DNA from: Nageia nagi
Taxonomy: Eukaryota > Pinophyta
Assembly (NCBI GenBank): GCA_050084985.1
Contig: JBITNC010000001.1
Location: 125,364,001-125,428,000 of the forward strand
Direction of reading: 5' to 3'
DNA: 64,000 bases
The translations under genes and the position numbers were made by a program. Below are positions 12,558 to 25,750 of this stretch, piece after piece. Numbering within the stretch: position 1 is the stretch's first letter; each line of letters begins with the position of its first letter. The notes under the pieces were generated by a model. The model saw only the letters and a list, made by a program, of their open reading frames with translations, did not search any database and was not told the origin of the DNA.

Positions 12558-12887
12558 ATGGCAAGTAGCTACAGTGGATCTAGAGGTAGGAAAAATGGTT
12601 TTGACTTCAAGTTTCAACCAACCAATGATTTGATTCTTCTACTAGAATAAATGGATGAATCAACTAAGAATTGGGTGTACAAGTCATGTTTATATGGATT
12701 GATCTATATGCATGAAATTCCTACCAAGAATGTGCCATTGGATAATATTGTTAAAACCTAAAATGTCAACACTAAGTCGATGATTATGGCACATAAGAGG
12801 ATTTTCACTTTTTTCTTCAACCTTGAAGACATAGTTCACTTAACTGGCCTATCATTTCAAGGAGATGAGTTTATGCATTTCGATATA
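12558..12887 (+). pseudogene. Plant-mobile-domain-like gene fragment, cut by gypsy A1
   Basis: From ATG at 12558 a frame of 110 codons carries only two stops. Its distal part (FNLEDIVHLTGLSFQGDEF, about 12820-12875) resembles the motif of plant mobile domain (PMD) proteins, usually (I/L)TLEDVxxLTGLPVxGE. The frame is interrupted at 12887 by the LTR of gypsy A1. After that element (from 32776) the same frame can be followed for about 30 codons more. PMD proteins are plant-specific and are found both as host silencing factors (MAIN/MAIL1) and inside transposons. The assignment rests on one short motif. Confidence 0.4.
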
Positions 12888-13524
12888 TGTATATGCTTAA
12901 AAATGAATTATTATTTATTAAATAATTCATTTTAGAGTATCAATGATATTTATTATAAAAAAAGGTGTTAAAATAAACCTAAGGTAATGTAATAAATGTA
13001 ATGGACCATTGTACAATGTAAAAGGTATCAAATATCAAGAAAGATACCTCAAAACATGTAATGTGCAATGATCTTAAGAATCAAATAAGACCAAGATGTT
13101 GCTATAAAGAGACATCAAAGGCAAAGCAAGATACATCATGTGAGGGCATCATAAATACAAAGAGAGACTTCCACACATGCAAGATCATTCTATCCTACCA
13201 ACAACTGTATTTTGTAACACCACCTCCATATAGATTTGTTAAACCCTTTGATTCACTTTTGCATATCTTTTATTCTGTTTGTCAATCTACCTATCCCATG
13301 CAGCCAATGGCATGGCATCTTTAGACCATTGGAGGCATGCATCTTTATGAATGTTGTGTGATGGTAGATGAATGGTTTCTATTATTTCATATTTATATGA
13401 CTACTATGATGGTACATTATTTATCATTATTTGTTTGTTGACATATTTCTCATATATGCTTCAATAATATATTGTAGGCAAATAGTGCATCAATTTACTA
13501 TTTATGCATTATTTTGGGTCTACA
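12888..13524 (+). repeat. Gypsy A1 5' LTR
   Basis: Starts TGTATATGCTTAAAAATGAA and ends GGGTCTACA, so the termini are near TGTAGA...TCTACA inverted repeats. TATA box CTATAAAG is at about 13102. The following TTTTGGTGAACCCATCTG (from 13525) starts with the TGG expected of a primer-binding site; I could not assign the tRNA. Confidence 0.85.
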
Positions 13525-13639
13525 TTTTGGTGAACCCATCTGCTCGATTTATCTTACCCTTTTGATGAGATCTCACAAAAAATTTGTAATGTATCTACAT
13601 CATATTTAGCTATTTTTGGGCCATCAATAGCATAAAGAT

Positions 13640-14775
13640 GAAATAATTTATGAAGGAAATTCTTAGCAAAATAGAAAGAATGGAAAAGAAAGTTGACACA
13701 TTCACTAGCACGGGTAACTTATCAATAGTGCTAGATCTCATCACAGTTCAAGAGTTACCAATCTAAAGAATAACATGAGATCATAACCAAATGAAAGGAC
13801 TATGATGATGTATTCACCTCACCCTTATCTAAGGAGATCCATAATTTTCCCCTACCACCTGAGCACAAGGCCCCAAGTTTGAGACATTTAGTGGTGAATA
13901 AGACCCAAAACAACATCTTATCAACTTTCAAGAGGAGTGCTTGTTGAAATTAGGTTGGAGGAGAAATTAATGGTAAAATTATTTCCAAGGAGTCTAAAAG
14001 TGATTCTAGTCATTGGTTCTATAATTTACCTGATGGTTTAATTGATTCTTTCAATTCATTGGTCAAGTTATTCATGGGACAATACAAACTCAACATCAAA
14101 GAGTAAAGTATTATTACAAAGTTATGTGCAATGAGACAAGGGGGTAATGAAACCCTAGAAAAGTACATTCCATGATCCAAAAGGTATGAAATCTATTCAA
14201 ATGCAAATTAGATGAAAATGAAATTTGTGCTATATTTAGAGATTCTATCTTGCCAATTATCAATTTGCATGCTCTTAGTAACAAAAATGTAGGATTTAAA
14301 GTATTAATACAAGAGTTAGTGCAAAAACAAAAAGTTTACTTGAGTTAGGGCACATAGCATCTAATCCTTTCCATAAGGATAATAGAAAGATATATGCTAA
14401 AAAAGAAGAAAAAATATTACATATGGCTGATAGACATGCTTCTCCACCAAAGTTCCAAAGATCTACCACTACAAAAGATGTGAGGTACACTTTTCCAATT
14501 CAACCAAGATTTATTATGAGGAATCTAATGAAAAAAGGGATTATTACATTCAATAAAAAAATCAGCCCAAGATGACAATGTTCCCATGGGGAAATCAAAT
14601 GCTTATTACACATTCCATCAAAGGAAGGGTCATGCTACAAATTTTTGCAAGGTATTAAAGGTAGCTATATTGGATCTTATTGTTGAAGGAAAGTATCAAA
14701 TTGATAAAATAGAGGCAAATAAAGTAAATATAGTAAAAATAGTTTCAATAGATAAGGAAGTTTGTGCTGGTTAAG
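13640..14775 (+). pseudogene. Gypsy A1 gag, decayed
   Basis: The gag core is recognisable at 13870-14250 with the same words as in the copy at 3140 (KFETFSGE-like, FQEECLLKLG, KLCAMRQGG) but spread over frames. The most intact part is 14586-14774, with a zinc-knuckle-like YYTFHQRKGHATNFC in which the first Cys has become Tyr, then DLIVEGKYQIDKIEANK. It would bind RNA and form the particle if intact. Confidence 0.7.
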
Positions 14776-14819
14776 AAGAGGGATCCAAGATATGCTCCCA
14801 ATTCGATCACTATAGAATA

Positions 14820-17774
14820 AGTATCCCACCTGATCTAAAGGTATATAGTATGATTGAGTAATTAAAAACCACTACTACAAAGATTAGTTTATATGATCTT
14901 ATATCAACATCTGAAACACATAGAGAGATCTTATATGCTTTTTTCAAAAAGAGGTAGTACCTACAAATATGTCTATTGCTATGTTCTCTGAAAAGCTTAG
15001 AGTTATTAAAGAATTGATGTTATCTCTTTTTACAAATCTAAAAAGCTTAATAAAGAGTTTCTTGATGAATGTCTAGCTTTATATATCACACCTATGATTG
15101 ATGGATGGAAAATAAAAAGAACATTGGTAGATAATGGATAAACTATCAATGTATGATCCCATAAGTATTTGATTCAACTCAAAGAGAAAAGTGTAGAAAT
15201 CCCTCCATTAGGAGAAGCTACATTCAAAATTAGGGCATATGATAGCTCATATAAAAAATTAGTTAGGATACCAAAATTATGGTAACTATAGGAGTAAGAA
15301 AAATTATAGCTAAATTTTAATTGTAGATTATAAATTATCTTATAATTTGTTATTGGGAAGACCTTGGCTTCATGATATGGATGCATCCCATCTACAATAT
15401 ATGGCAAATTATTAAATTTTAGGGTGAGGTCCATACATTGCTTGGTGATCTAAGGTCTACGCTTTTTGTAGTGCAATAGATTTTGAGGATTTACAATGAT
15501 TTATCCAAGATATGAGATTGAGCCTTTAGAACAAAGTGCATTGGGGGAAAACATAGAAAAATAGACTCATATTATAGAAACTAGAATGGATACATATAGA
15601 ATTGAGAATGTGGATATATTTGCATCTATTAAATATTTAGGATAGCCCAAAATTCTATTTATGGAGGGTTGGCAAATGATATCCTTTTCTTCCAAAATGC
15701 TATCAGTAGCATGAAAACAATAATATGAGGAAGGATATTTCTCCATCACATCTGTATCACCTAGTCCTGATAAATCAATGGAATTTCAAATGGTTAATGA
15801 AATGGGTAAACTCTTTCCATCTCCTTTTGTTCATAAATATATGATTGAAAATTATGAGTAAAAAGGGGGAAGATTAGAAAAGTCTAAGCAAGGGATGCCT
15901 TCATTCTTGATAATTCAAAAGCATAGCTAACTAAAAATGGATTGGGAAGTGACAACAATACTAAGCAAGCATTAGGACCTATTAAGTTTATGAAGGAATG
16001 CAATTTGATTAAGTTATCTAATGATATTAATAGAGAATTATGGATTCATGATACTATTCCCTTTCAAATTTGATTGCTTTAGTACAATAATGATATTTTA
16101 AAATACTTGGGAGCACATTCAGAGTTGCCTAAGTCTAATGAAAAGTGGGAAGTTAGTTATGCTCTAAATGAATATGTTTATTTTGGTCAAGAGGTGAATT
16201 TAATAAAGTATTTCAGGTTCAGCCAGAGGATAATATTACAGATGATATACAAGGATTGGAGTAACTACCTTCTCTATTGTAAAAGAAAGATGAGATTACC
16301 TTTCAACAAAAGAATTAGTGAATGTCAATATTGGAACTACTGATGAACAAATATTGGTTCAAATTAGAGCATCCTTCCCTACACCACACCATGAAATGTA
16401 CAAAAATAAATTCATTGAACATCACATAAATTTTGCATGGTCTTATAATAATATTCCTAGGTTAGATCCTTCATTTGTTAATCATAATCTACCACTCAAA
16501 AAGGAGACTAATCCAATCAAGAAAAGCCAAGAAAGATGCATCTTTCAAAAGCTTTGTTAGTAAAGAAAGAAATAGAGAATTATTTGAATGGTAAATTTAT
16601 TAGACCAATTGATTATTTTGAATGTATGGCTAACATTATTCCTGTCATAAAGACAACCAAGGAAATAGGGGTTTGCATTGACTTTCAAGATATTAATAAT
16701 GCTTTTCCTAAATATGATTTCCCATTGCCCAATATTGATATCATTATGAATAGCATAACTAGTCATGATATATTATCTTTCATAGATGGTTTTTCTGGTT
16801 ATAATCAAATATTAATTATTCTAGCTAGCCAACATAAGAATGCTTTTACTACTCCATGGGGAAATTTTTGTTGGAAGATTATGTCTTTTGAACTAAAAAA
16901 AGTAGATGCTACTTACCAAAGGGATATGGTTTCAATGTTTCATGAACACATCCATAAATCAATTGAGGTATATGTTGATGACATATTGGTGAAGTCAAAA
17001 CAAGGTCAATACCATTTAGAGATGCTTGAAGAAGTCTTCCAAATCTTGAAAAGGTACAAACTTATACTTAAACCTCAAAAATGTGCTTTTGGAGTTACTT
17101 TTGAAAAATTAATTGGTTTCATGTATGTAAAAGAGGAATTGAATAGGTCTTAAGAAAGTAAAAACCATTATTAACATGCCTCCCCAAAAGAATCTAAAGT
17201 GGTTAAGGAGTCTCTAAGAAAATATTAATTTGATAATAAGGTTCATTTTTCAACTTGGAGATAAGTGCAAACCTTTCACACATCTATTAAAAATGATGTC
17301 AAATTTGTATGGGATGATAAATGCCAAAAAGCTTTTGAGGGTATCTAACACTATTTACTTAATCCTCCTATACTAGTTTCTATGGACTTTTCAAAACTTG
17401 CTTATTTGTATATCTCAGCTACATTATATGCCTTGGGGGCAATGTTGTACCAAAAGGATGAAAAAAATAAATAGTCATCTATTACCTTAGCAAAATGCTT
17501 ATTGATTATGAAACTAGGTATACACCGATGGAAAAATGCTATTTTGGTATTGTATTCATTACTAAAAAATTGAGACATTACCTATTTTATTGTACTACAT
17601 TTTTTGTTATCCCTGTTAACCCATTGAAATATATTATGGTAAAGCAATATTTATTAATCAAGATATCAAAATAGCTAATGTTATTATAGGAGTTTGATAT
17701 CAATGTGGTAAAATAGAAGTTTGTCAAAGAGTAGGCCATTGAAGATTTGATAGTTGAGTTCCCTCAGAATGATG
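14820..17774 (+). pseudogene. Gypsy A1 pol, first half: protease, reverse transcriptase, RNase H
   Basis: Protease remnants are near 15090-15170 (active-site region LVDNG, followed by a stop). NLLLGRPWLHDM lies near 15345-15380. Reverse transcriptase is well preserved in one open stretch, 16536-17153 (205 codons). It contains FIRPIDYFECMANI, VCIDFQDINNAFPKYDFPLPN, FIDGFSGYNQILI, TPWGNFCWKIM, the catalytic YVDDILVKSK box and KPQKCAFGVTF. The RNase H connection (ALGAMLYQKDE) runs from about 17400 and is cut at 17775-17779 by the copia insertion. The coding sequence resumes at 29152. Confidence 0.85.
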
Positions 17775-17779
17775 AAATA

Positions 17780-18276
17780 TGAAGGATTTGAACTATAAAC
17801 TAAACAATCTAAACTCCCAAGATCACATGAAAGCTCACAAATTATATCTAAATAACTCACAAAGTAATCTCACAAAGATAACTCAAGATGTAAGTGGTTC
17901 CTCCAACTAGGAGTACATCCACTAACTAGATCTCACTTCTTAACAAATATGAACTCTTACAATCCTCCTAAACTTTTCTCTTAAACACTATCTTATATCA
18001 TAACTTTACTCCACAAAATTGGTGTATGATCAAAAGAGGAAACCTTCTATTTATAGGCCAAAATCCCTCTTTGGTCACCCTTTTAACCAATGTACTAAGG
18101 CATAACATGCAACTCCTTTTTACCCAAGGGGCATGCTCATGATGTGGAGTGTAAGATAAGTTACATTATTATATTCACTTAAATACTTAAGGTATCAAAT
18201 GATACCTTAAGTATTAGTAAAATTACATAGAATATTATTACAAAACATTTACAATAATGCATTATACATTCCAACA
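17780..18276 (-). repeat. Nested copia 3' LTR (minus strand)
   Basis: On the minus strand it starts TGTTGGAATGTATAATGCAT and ends AATCCTTCA. The polypurine tract AAGGGGGAG directly precedes it (18277-18286 on the minus strand), the best preserved such tract of the family in this window. Confidence 0.85.
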
Positions 18277-20206
18277 CTCCCCCTTAATGCAATATTGGGA
18301 TAGAGAGAATAAGAGAGAAGAAAGAGGAAAATTAAGAGAGTTCTCTAAATAGATATAATGAATATGAGAACGTTTTACATATTTATAAGTAAGAAATATC
18401 TAGTTTGAGACTCACTACTTTTGCCAAATATAATCATTAACCATAACTGGTTTCAATGTACATGAGTAGTCATCCAACTAGAAGTCATGAGGAGTCTCCA
18501 ATAGCCTGCACATTGAAAATAAATAACTTGCAATCTCAAGAGAACCTACAAGTTATAAGCAACTCAAACAACAATATTAGTTAGATGCAACATATTCATA
18601 TCAACAAGGATAGATGAATCAAGTAAATACCATCATAAACTGATCAATGGTCCTCTATAATTCATCATAAAGATGCCAAGCTAAAACTCATAGTCACTTA
18701 CTATATATAAAACATGTGTTGATTATCAAAACAAGTAGAGAAAAAAATAAATTACACATATGAGTTCCTCACATATGGATAACTGAATAGTGGCAAAAGA
18801 CACATAAGAGTTCCTCACACATGGATAACTGAACAATGCTAGATTGGTCAATTTTTGCTCTAAATTTGTAAATAAGTTTCTCATACAAAGCAAACTTACC
18901 ACAAAGGTGTATAATAAAATCAACACTATACCATATAAAATCCTACTAAGGGTGAAGTTGTCATCACAAAAAATGAAATCAACATAAGAATTCAAACTCA
19001 CTCCCCCTTGAAGGCAACTTCACCAACCTAATAGCATTCCTAAGCTAACAAAATTGAGCTTCAGGAAGGGGCTTGGTGAACAAATTAGCAAAGTTCAAGG
19101 TGGATGGATAATACTCTAGGTGTATGATACCATCAAGAACCTTCTACTTGATAAAATAGGCCTAGATTTCCACATGTTTTGTTCTCTAATGGAACATAGG
19201 ATTCTTAGTAAAAAAATAATTGACTAATTATCAAAAGAAATCAAAGATGAGCTAACTTTCTCATACCTAAGTTCTTTTAGAAGATGCCTTAGCCAAATAG
19301 CTTCTTAGGTTGCAATAGACATGGCATGATATTCGCATTTTATGATGGAAAGAGAAATAGTAGGCTACTTCTTGGAATTACAAGAGATATCACCTAAACA
19401 AATGCTAAAAACATATGCATAGGTTGTTTTTTTTATCATCTTTATCTCCCCCATAATTAGAATCTAGAGAGAACAAATGAGGGTAACTTAGAATACTTGA
19501 AAGCAATATCTTTTTTCCCTGCAACATACCTCAAAATTTTCTTAACAACATTGAGGTGCTCAACATATGGTTTCTACATGAGTTGTGCCATCAACTTCAT
19601 TGCAAAGGTAATATCTAGCCTAGAAATAGTCAAATATAGAAGACTACCAATTAATTACCTTTAAGTTGTAGCATCAACCTACTAAGAGTTAGAGCTTAGA
19701 GAAATAGTGATTCTAGGAGAAATTGGGATCATAGCATAGCTACACTCCATTCCAAACTTCTACAACATGTTTGATATATACTTAGATTGATTGAGATAAG
19801 TATAATCCTTATATTGGTATACTTGCATTCCAAGGTAGTTGTGTAAGAGACCAAGATCAATCATTTCAAATGTTGCCTTAAGTTTGGATATGCACTCTTG
19901 AATATTTCATCATTATTTTGAGTAATCAAAAGATCATCTACATAAATAAGAATCAATACCATGTCTTTTTCTTGATTGACCACATATAGATCGATGTTAG
20001 AAAAACACTTAGAGAAACTAATATCTATAAAATACCCTAAATCTTCCTATACCATGCTCTAGGTGCTTGCTTAAGTCCATATAATGACTTATTTAACTTG
20101 CATACAAAGGATTATTTGCCTTCCATAATGAACCCTTAAAGTTTATTCATGAATATTTTCATACTAAGTCACCATTGATAAATGCACTCTTAACATAGAA
20201 ACCATA
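18277..20206 (-). pseudogene. Copia reverse transcriptase and RNase H, minus-strand copy
   Basis: On the minus strand the frame can be followed from VKSAFINGDL (about 20200) to the catalytic YVDDLLITQ box (about 19950-19920), then the connection and RNase H to about 19010. About 0.7 kb of non-coding sequence then runs to the polypurine tract. Stops and frameshifts are frequent. The start of the reverse transcriptase is missing: at 20206/20207 the sequence jumps into an LTR fragment. This segment is the left arm of a long inverted repeat with 20745-22669. Confidence 0.8.
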
Positions 20207-20583
20207 TGTTTCAACTAGGAGTACATCTATTAACTAGATCTCGCTTCTTAACAAATATGAACTCTTACAATCCTCCTACTCTTTTCTCCTAAACACTATA
20301 CTATAGCATAACTATACTCCACAATTAGTATGTGATCACAAAGAGAGATCCTTCTATTTATAGGTTAAAATCCCTCTTTGGATCACCCTTTTATCCAATG
20401 TACCAAAGCATGACATGCACATCCTTTTACCCAAGGGGCATGCTCATGACATAGAGTGTAGGACAAGTAACATTATCATATTCACTTAAATAATTATGGT
20501 ATCAAATGATACCTTTAAGTATTAGTGAACTTACATATAAGATTAATACAAACCTTTACAATAATGTATTATACATTCCAACA
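20207..20583 (-). repeat. Truncated copia LTR (minus strand) at the inversion junction
   Basis: 377 bp matching the family LTR from its TGTTGG start (20583) to within U5, where it breaks off around TAGTTG. It joins reverse transcriptase sequence at 20206. Its intact outer end, CCAACA on the plus strand, abuts CAATT (20584-20588), the first base of the plus-strand reverse transcriptase copy. Confidence 0.85.
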
Positions 20584-22669
20584 CAATTCTATTCAGGATA
20601 TTGAAAAATACAAGGCAAGGTTAGTAGCCAAAGGTTTTGCTCAAAAATATAATGTAGATTATGAGAAAACCTTTGCTTTCATAGAAAATATGCCTATTAT
20701 AAGAATTATCCTTGCTCTTTCTACAGCTCAAGGATGAAAAGTTATTCAACTTGACATCAAGAGTACATTTCTCAATGGTGACTTAGATGTGGAAATCTTC
20801 ATAAATCAACCAAAAGGGTTCATCATGGAAGGTAAAGAGTCCTTTGTGTACAAGCTAAAGAAGTTATTATATGGGCTTAAGTACGCACCTAGAGCCTAGT
20901 ATAGGAAGATTTCAAAGTATTTTGTAGATATTAGTTTTGCTAAGTGTTTTTCTAACTCTAAACTATATGTGCTCAATCAAGGAAAAGACATGGTCTTGAT
21001 TCTCCTTTATGTGGATGATCTTTTGATTACTCAAAATAATGATAAAATCATTCAAGAGTGCATATCCAAACTTAAGGTAATATTTAAAATAATTGATCTT
21101 GGTCTCTTGCACTACTATCTTGAAATGCAAGTATACCAATATAAGGATTGTACTTATCTCAATCAATTTAAGTATATATCAAACATATTGCAGAAGTTTG
21201 GGATGGAGGAGTGTAGATATGCTAGGATCCTAGTTTCTCTTAGAATCATTATTTTTTTGAACTCCAATTCTTAGTTGGTTGATGCTATAGCTTAAAGGTA
21301 ATTAATTGATAGTCTTCTATATCTGACTATTTCTAGGCCAGATATTGCCATTGCAATGAATTTGATGGCATAACTCATGTAGAAACCATATGTTGAGCAC
21401 CTCAATATTGTTAAGCAAATATTAAGGTAGGGACAAAGGATATTGCTCTTAAGTATTCTAAGTTTTCTTCATTTGTTCTTTTTGGATTCTCAGATTCTGA
21501 TTATGGGGGAGATAGAGATGATAGAAAATCAATCTTTGCATATGTTTTTAGCATTGGTTTAGATGCTATCTCTTAGAATTCCAAGAAGTAGTATACTATT
21601 TCTCTTTCCACCATAAAATTCAAATATCATGCCATATCTATTGTAGCTTAAGAAGCTATTTGACTAAGGCATATTCTAAAAAAATTTGGGTATGAGCAAG
21701 TTGGCTCATCTTTGATTTCTTCTGATAATCAGTCGACTATTTTTTTAGCTAAGAATTCAGTGTTCTATCATAGAACAAAACATGTGGAAATCTAGGCCCA
21801 TTTTATCAAGGATAAGCTTCTTGATGGCATCATACACTTATACTATTATCCATCCACCTTGAACTCTGCTAATTTATTCACCAAGCCCCTTCTTGAAGCT
21901 CAATTTTGTTAGCTTAGGAATGCTATTTGGTTGGTGAAGTTCCCCTTAAAGGGGAGTTAAGTTTGAATTCTTATGTTGAACTCATTTTTTATGATGACAA
22001 CTTCACCTCTAGTAGAATTTTATGTTGTATAGTGTTGATTTTACTATACACCTTCGTGGTTAGTTCACTTTGTGTGAGGAACTTGTACAAATTTAGAGAA
22101 AAATTAGCCAATCTAGCACTGTTTAGTTATCCATGTGTGAGGAAATCTTGTATGTCTTTTGGCACTATTCAATTATCCATATATGAGAACTCATATGTGC
22201 ATGCTCTATTTTGTAATGATAATCAACACATGTCTTATATACAACAAGTGACTATGAGTTTTTGGCATGGCATCTTTATGATGATTTATAGTGCACCATT
22301 GATCAGTTCATGATGGTGTTTATGTGATTCATCTATTCTTATTGATATGAATATGATTCATCTAACTGATCTTATTATTTTAGCTACTTATGACTTGCAA
22401 GTTCCTTTGAGATTATAGGTTACTTACCTCAGGTATGTAGGCTCTTGGAGACTCTTCATGACTTCTGGTTGGATGACTACTTCTTGTACATTAAAATTGA
22501 TTATATTAATGGTTGTATTTGGCAAAGTAGTGAGTCTCAAATTAGATCTATCTTACTTCACAAATATATAAAAATTTCTCATCTCCGTTGTATCTATTTG
22601 GAGGAGAATTCTCTTACTTTCTCTTTTTCTCTCTTACTCACTTTATCCCAATATTACATTAATAGGAAG
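20584..22669 (+). pseudogene. Copia reverse transcriptase and RNase H, inverted plus-strand copy
   Basis: It begins with the N-terminal part of copia reverse transcriptase (EKYKARLVAKGFAQKYNVDY, about 20602-20665). It continues through QLDIKSTFLNGDL, the catalytic YVDDLLITQ (about 21010-21035) and RNase H (DSDYGG, SLSTIKFKY, TKHVEI, ANLFTKPL) to about 21905. The non-coding tail and a decayed polypurine tract end at 22669. In-frame TAG codons stand where family members have Trp and Gln (the IS*NSKK*YT region, about 21570-21600). This copy retains the segment that the minus-strand copy lost. Confidence 0.85.
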
Positions 22670-23162
22670 TGTTGTAATGTATAATGCATTATTATAAAGG
22701 TTTGTATTAATTTTCTATGTAAATTCACTAATACTTAAGGATATCATTTGATACCTTAAGTATTTAAGTGAATATGATAATGTTACTTATCCTACACTCC
22801 ATGTCATGAGCATGCCCCTTGGGTAAAAGGATGTGCATGTCATGCTTTTGTACATTGGATAAAAAAGTGATCTAAAGAGATATTTTGGCCTATAAATAGA
22901 AGGTCCCTCTTTGTAATCACATACCAATTATGGAGTAAAGTTATGCTATAGGATGGGATTTAAGACAAAATAATAGGAGGATTGTAAGAGTTCATATTTG
23001 TTAAGAAGAGAGATCTAGTTAGTGGATGTACTTCTAGTTGGAAGAACCATTTACATCTTGTGTTATCTTTGTAAGATTGCTTTATGAGTTTATTTGGATG
23101 TATTTGTGTGCTTTCAATAGATATTAGTTATTTAAAATTATCTTATTAGTGTTATTCCTTAA
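22670..23162 (+). repeat. Copia LTR, plus strand, inside the nested element
   Basis: Starts TGTTGTAATG and ends ATTCCTTAA (the family end is CCTTCA). TATA box CTATAAATAG lies at about 22890. Its outer end abuts AATTG (23163-23167), the reverse complement of the CAATT at 20584-20588. Confidence 0.85.
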
Positions 23163-23167
23163 AATTG

Positions 23168-24650
23168 ACTTGACCTTGTAAATCCACTTATTACCAATTA
23201 AATTTTTCTCATTGGATAAGGAACAAATCCCAAGTTTCATTTTTCATAAGCGCCTCATACTCCATTTTCATGGCTTCCATCCAACACTCATGCTTTGAAG
23301 CTTATTTGAAGGATGAGGGCTTATTTTTGTTGTTAATTTTGGAAAATAAAGATTTGTTCAAGGTCACACTCCTTATTACCCTTTGAGTTGGAGAGTTTTG
23401 TTTCTAAGGTGACTTGAATATATCAATATCCAACTAGATAGGAACAATTGACAAGTCATCTCGATCATCAACATCCTCATTAGAAGTAGATTTTTTAAAA
23501 AGTTCATTGAACTTTACATCCTTTGAAATGAATATTCTTTATAATATGGAGAGTAGAGCCTTTAGCCTTTATGCTAACTATCATAATCCATAAAGATGTA
23601 TTTTTCAACCTTTTTATCTAATTTCTTCTTTTTCTCAGAAATAATATAGGAGAATGCTTCATAACCAAACACCATAAGGTAAGAAATGTTAGGTTTTCTT
23701 CTTGACTATGCCTCAAAAAGAGTTTTACCCTAACAGCTTTTGTGAAACAGTATTCAAGATGTCAATAATAGTGCTCACAACTTCACCCCACAAGAAACTA
23801 GGAAGATTACCCAGCATGCATCTAGCCATCTCCATAATTATCCTATTTTTCCTTTCAATAACACCATTCTACTAAGAAATGTAAGGAATGATAAATTGCC
23901 TCTTAATTCCATACTTAACATAATAGTCATTGAATCATTATTGTTATATTTTCCCCTATTATTTGATCTTAACATCTTGATTTTAAAGTTAGTTTGATTC
24001 TAAACAAAGGCCTTAAAAACCTTAAAACTCTCAAAGGTTTGATATTTGTGCTCAAGTTAGATATCTAAAGGTCATCCTACTAAATTCATCAATAAAGGTC
24101 CAGACATAAGATGCTCCTCTAAGTGACTTAGTCTAAAATGGTCTTATAAATTTGAATGCATAAGTTAGAAAGGTTGAGATGCTCTTGTTGCCTTATCCCT
24201 TTTTGAATTTTTATCTATGCATCTTATCGAGGATGCACTTCTCACAAAGACCAATTGAAGATGAAATTGAAATAAAACCTTTCATAAGTTATTATTCTTT
24301 CATGACTTAAATACTCTTATGGTTAAGGTACCTTAAATGATGGTGTGAAAGATTGCCTCTAGAGCACACACTAGTAGTAAGACACATTTTTATTAGAACT
24401 TGATCCATAATGTATAGATCATCTTTCACTAATCCTTTAACAAACATGGTAAGTCCTTTCTTAATGTACTAGGATTGAGAGTCAAAATCAAATGAGTACC
24501 CTTTCTTTGCAATTTGAATCATCAAGAGAAGGTTCATCCTAAGCTTGGGAACATAAAGCACATTTTCAAGAACCTTCCCATGAATCAATACACTTTCAAT
24601 GCCTTAGAATTCAAGGATAGAGTTATCACCCATCATAATGCATCTTTTCT
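23168..24650 (-). pseudogene. Copia integrase, decayed
   Basis: On the minus strand the GAG-pre-integrase zinc-binding region is visible near 24350-24180 (LSHHHLRYLNHKS, then LCEKCILDKMHR). The catalytic Glu region NGVIERKNR is near 23870-23840, followed by EMARCMLGNLPSFLWGEVV. The end (TGGATTTACAAGGTCAAGT, about 23190-23168) corresponds to the segment leading into reverse transcriptase, and stops at the inversion junction. Stops are numerous. Confidence 0.75.
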
Positions 24651-24654
24651 ATAC

Positions 24655-25750
24655 TTATGAAATTCTTAAAATTTTCTTTTTCAAAGCATATGTTATTAGT
24701 GCAACTAGAGTCAATAATCCATCAGACAAAAAAATGCAAGATATGGAGTAGAGTGTCACACCAAAACTAGCTTGAATATTCTTCTTTCTTTTAAAGTTCT
24801 TTACATTACCATTACCTTTGTTCTTTTTCTCTCTTTTATTTTTGTAGCAATCAACTTCTTTGTGATCTTGGATGCCACAATAGTTACAAGTATGATCAAA
24901 TTTTTTCTTAGGATATGGATTGTTTGCTTTGTCTTTTCCATCTCTTTGCTTGAAGTGGTTGATGATGCCATTGTTCCTACTATTGTTGTTATTATTCTTG
25001 TTATTTCCATTGTTGCGATTACCTCTTTTCTCAAACCTTTTGGAGGGAGAAGGATAATATTTCTTATGATAATTGAACTTCTTCTTGAAAGGAGTTTTAG
25101 TTGCTCCTAGAGTAACATTATTATCCTTTAAAAAAGAAATCAACATCTTTTTATTAAAGATTTTTTCATGCTTCAAAAAGAAGCCTAGAAGGGTTCTCAA
25201 AGGAGAAGACTTCTTCTTCATCATCAAGCCTTATTTACATAATCATCATAAAGTTACCAAACATTGAAAAAAGAATTTGGAGAATGATGAAGACCATAAA
25301 TTCATCATTGATCCAATTACACCCATAAGTAATAAGTTAGGTCCTTAGGTCAATGATTTTATTCGAGTAGATAGCCGTATTTTCATCTTCACCTTGATGA
25401 GATTGAAGCAACTTTTAGAGAATAGTAAACCTTCTTTAAAACTTTGAACCAAGGTATATTTATGTAAGCTTATCCTAAGCTTTCTTTGTTGAGGTTGAAG
25501 AGGAAATTATCAAGAGCACATCATCTAAAGCTGCATGAAAAATCATGGAGTTTACCAACTCATTTTTCATGTTGTAAGCCTCTAATGCCTTCTCATATAT
25601 AGGAGGTACAAGGTTCTCATTCACTATTTTCCAAAGCTTCCTTGCCTACAACTCAACTCTCATCTGATGTTCTCAAATCCCAAAGTTGGAATCATCAAGA
25701 ATGTGTTTGGGTAAAAAGGAGTCTCCCATTTGGTACATAAGAATGTGAAA
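24655..25750 (-). pseudogene. Copia gag with CCHC zinc knuckle
   Basis: Near the start, a copia gag helix region is readable (HQMRVELQARKLWKIV, about 25690-25640). The longest open part, 25227-24655, has a basic Asn/Lys-rich tract and a complete CCHC zinc knuckle, C-x2-C-x4-H-x4-C (CNYCGIQDHKEVDC, about 24895-24850). Gag would package the RNA. The Asn-rich stretch before the knuckle is low complexity. Confidence 0.8.

Noticed and set aside
24772-25110. Plus-strand open frame, hydrophobic, could be read as a membrane protein
   Set aside because: It is the complement of the Asn/Lys-rich copia gag on the minus strand; the hydrophobic run is an artefact of that.
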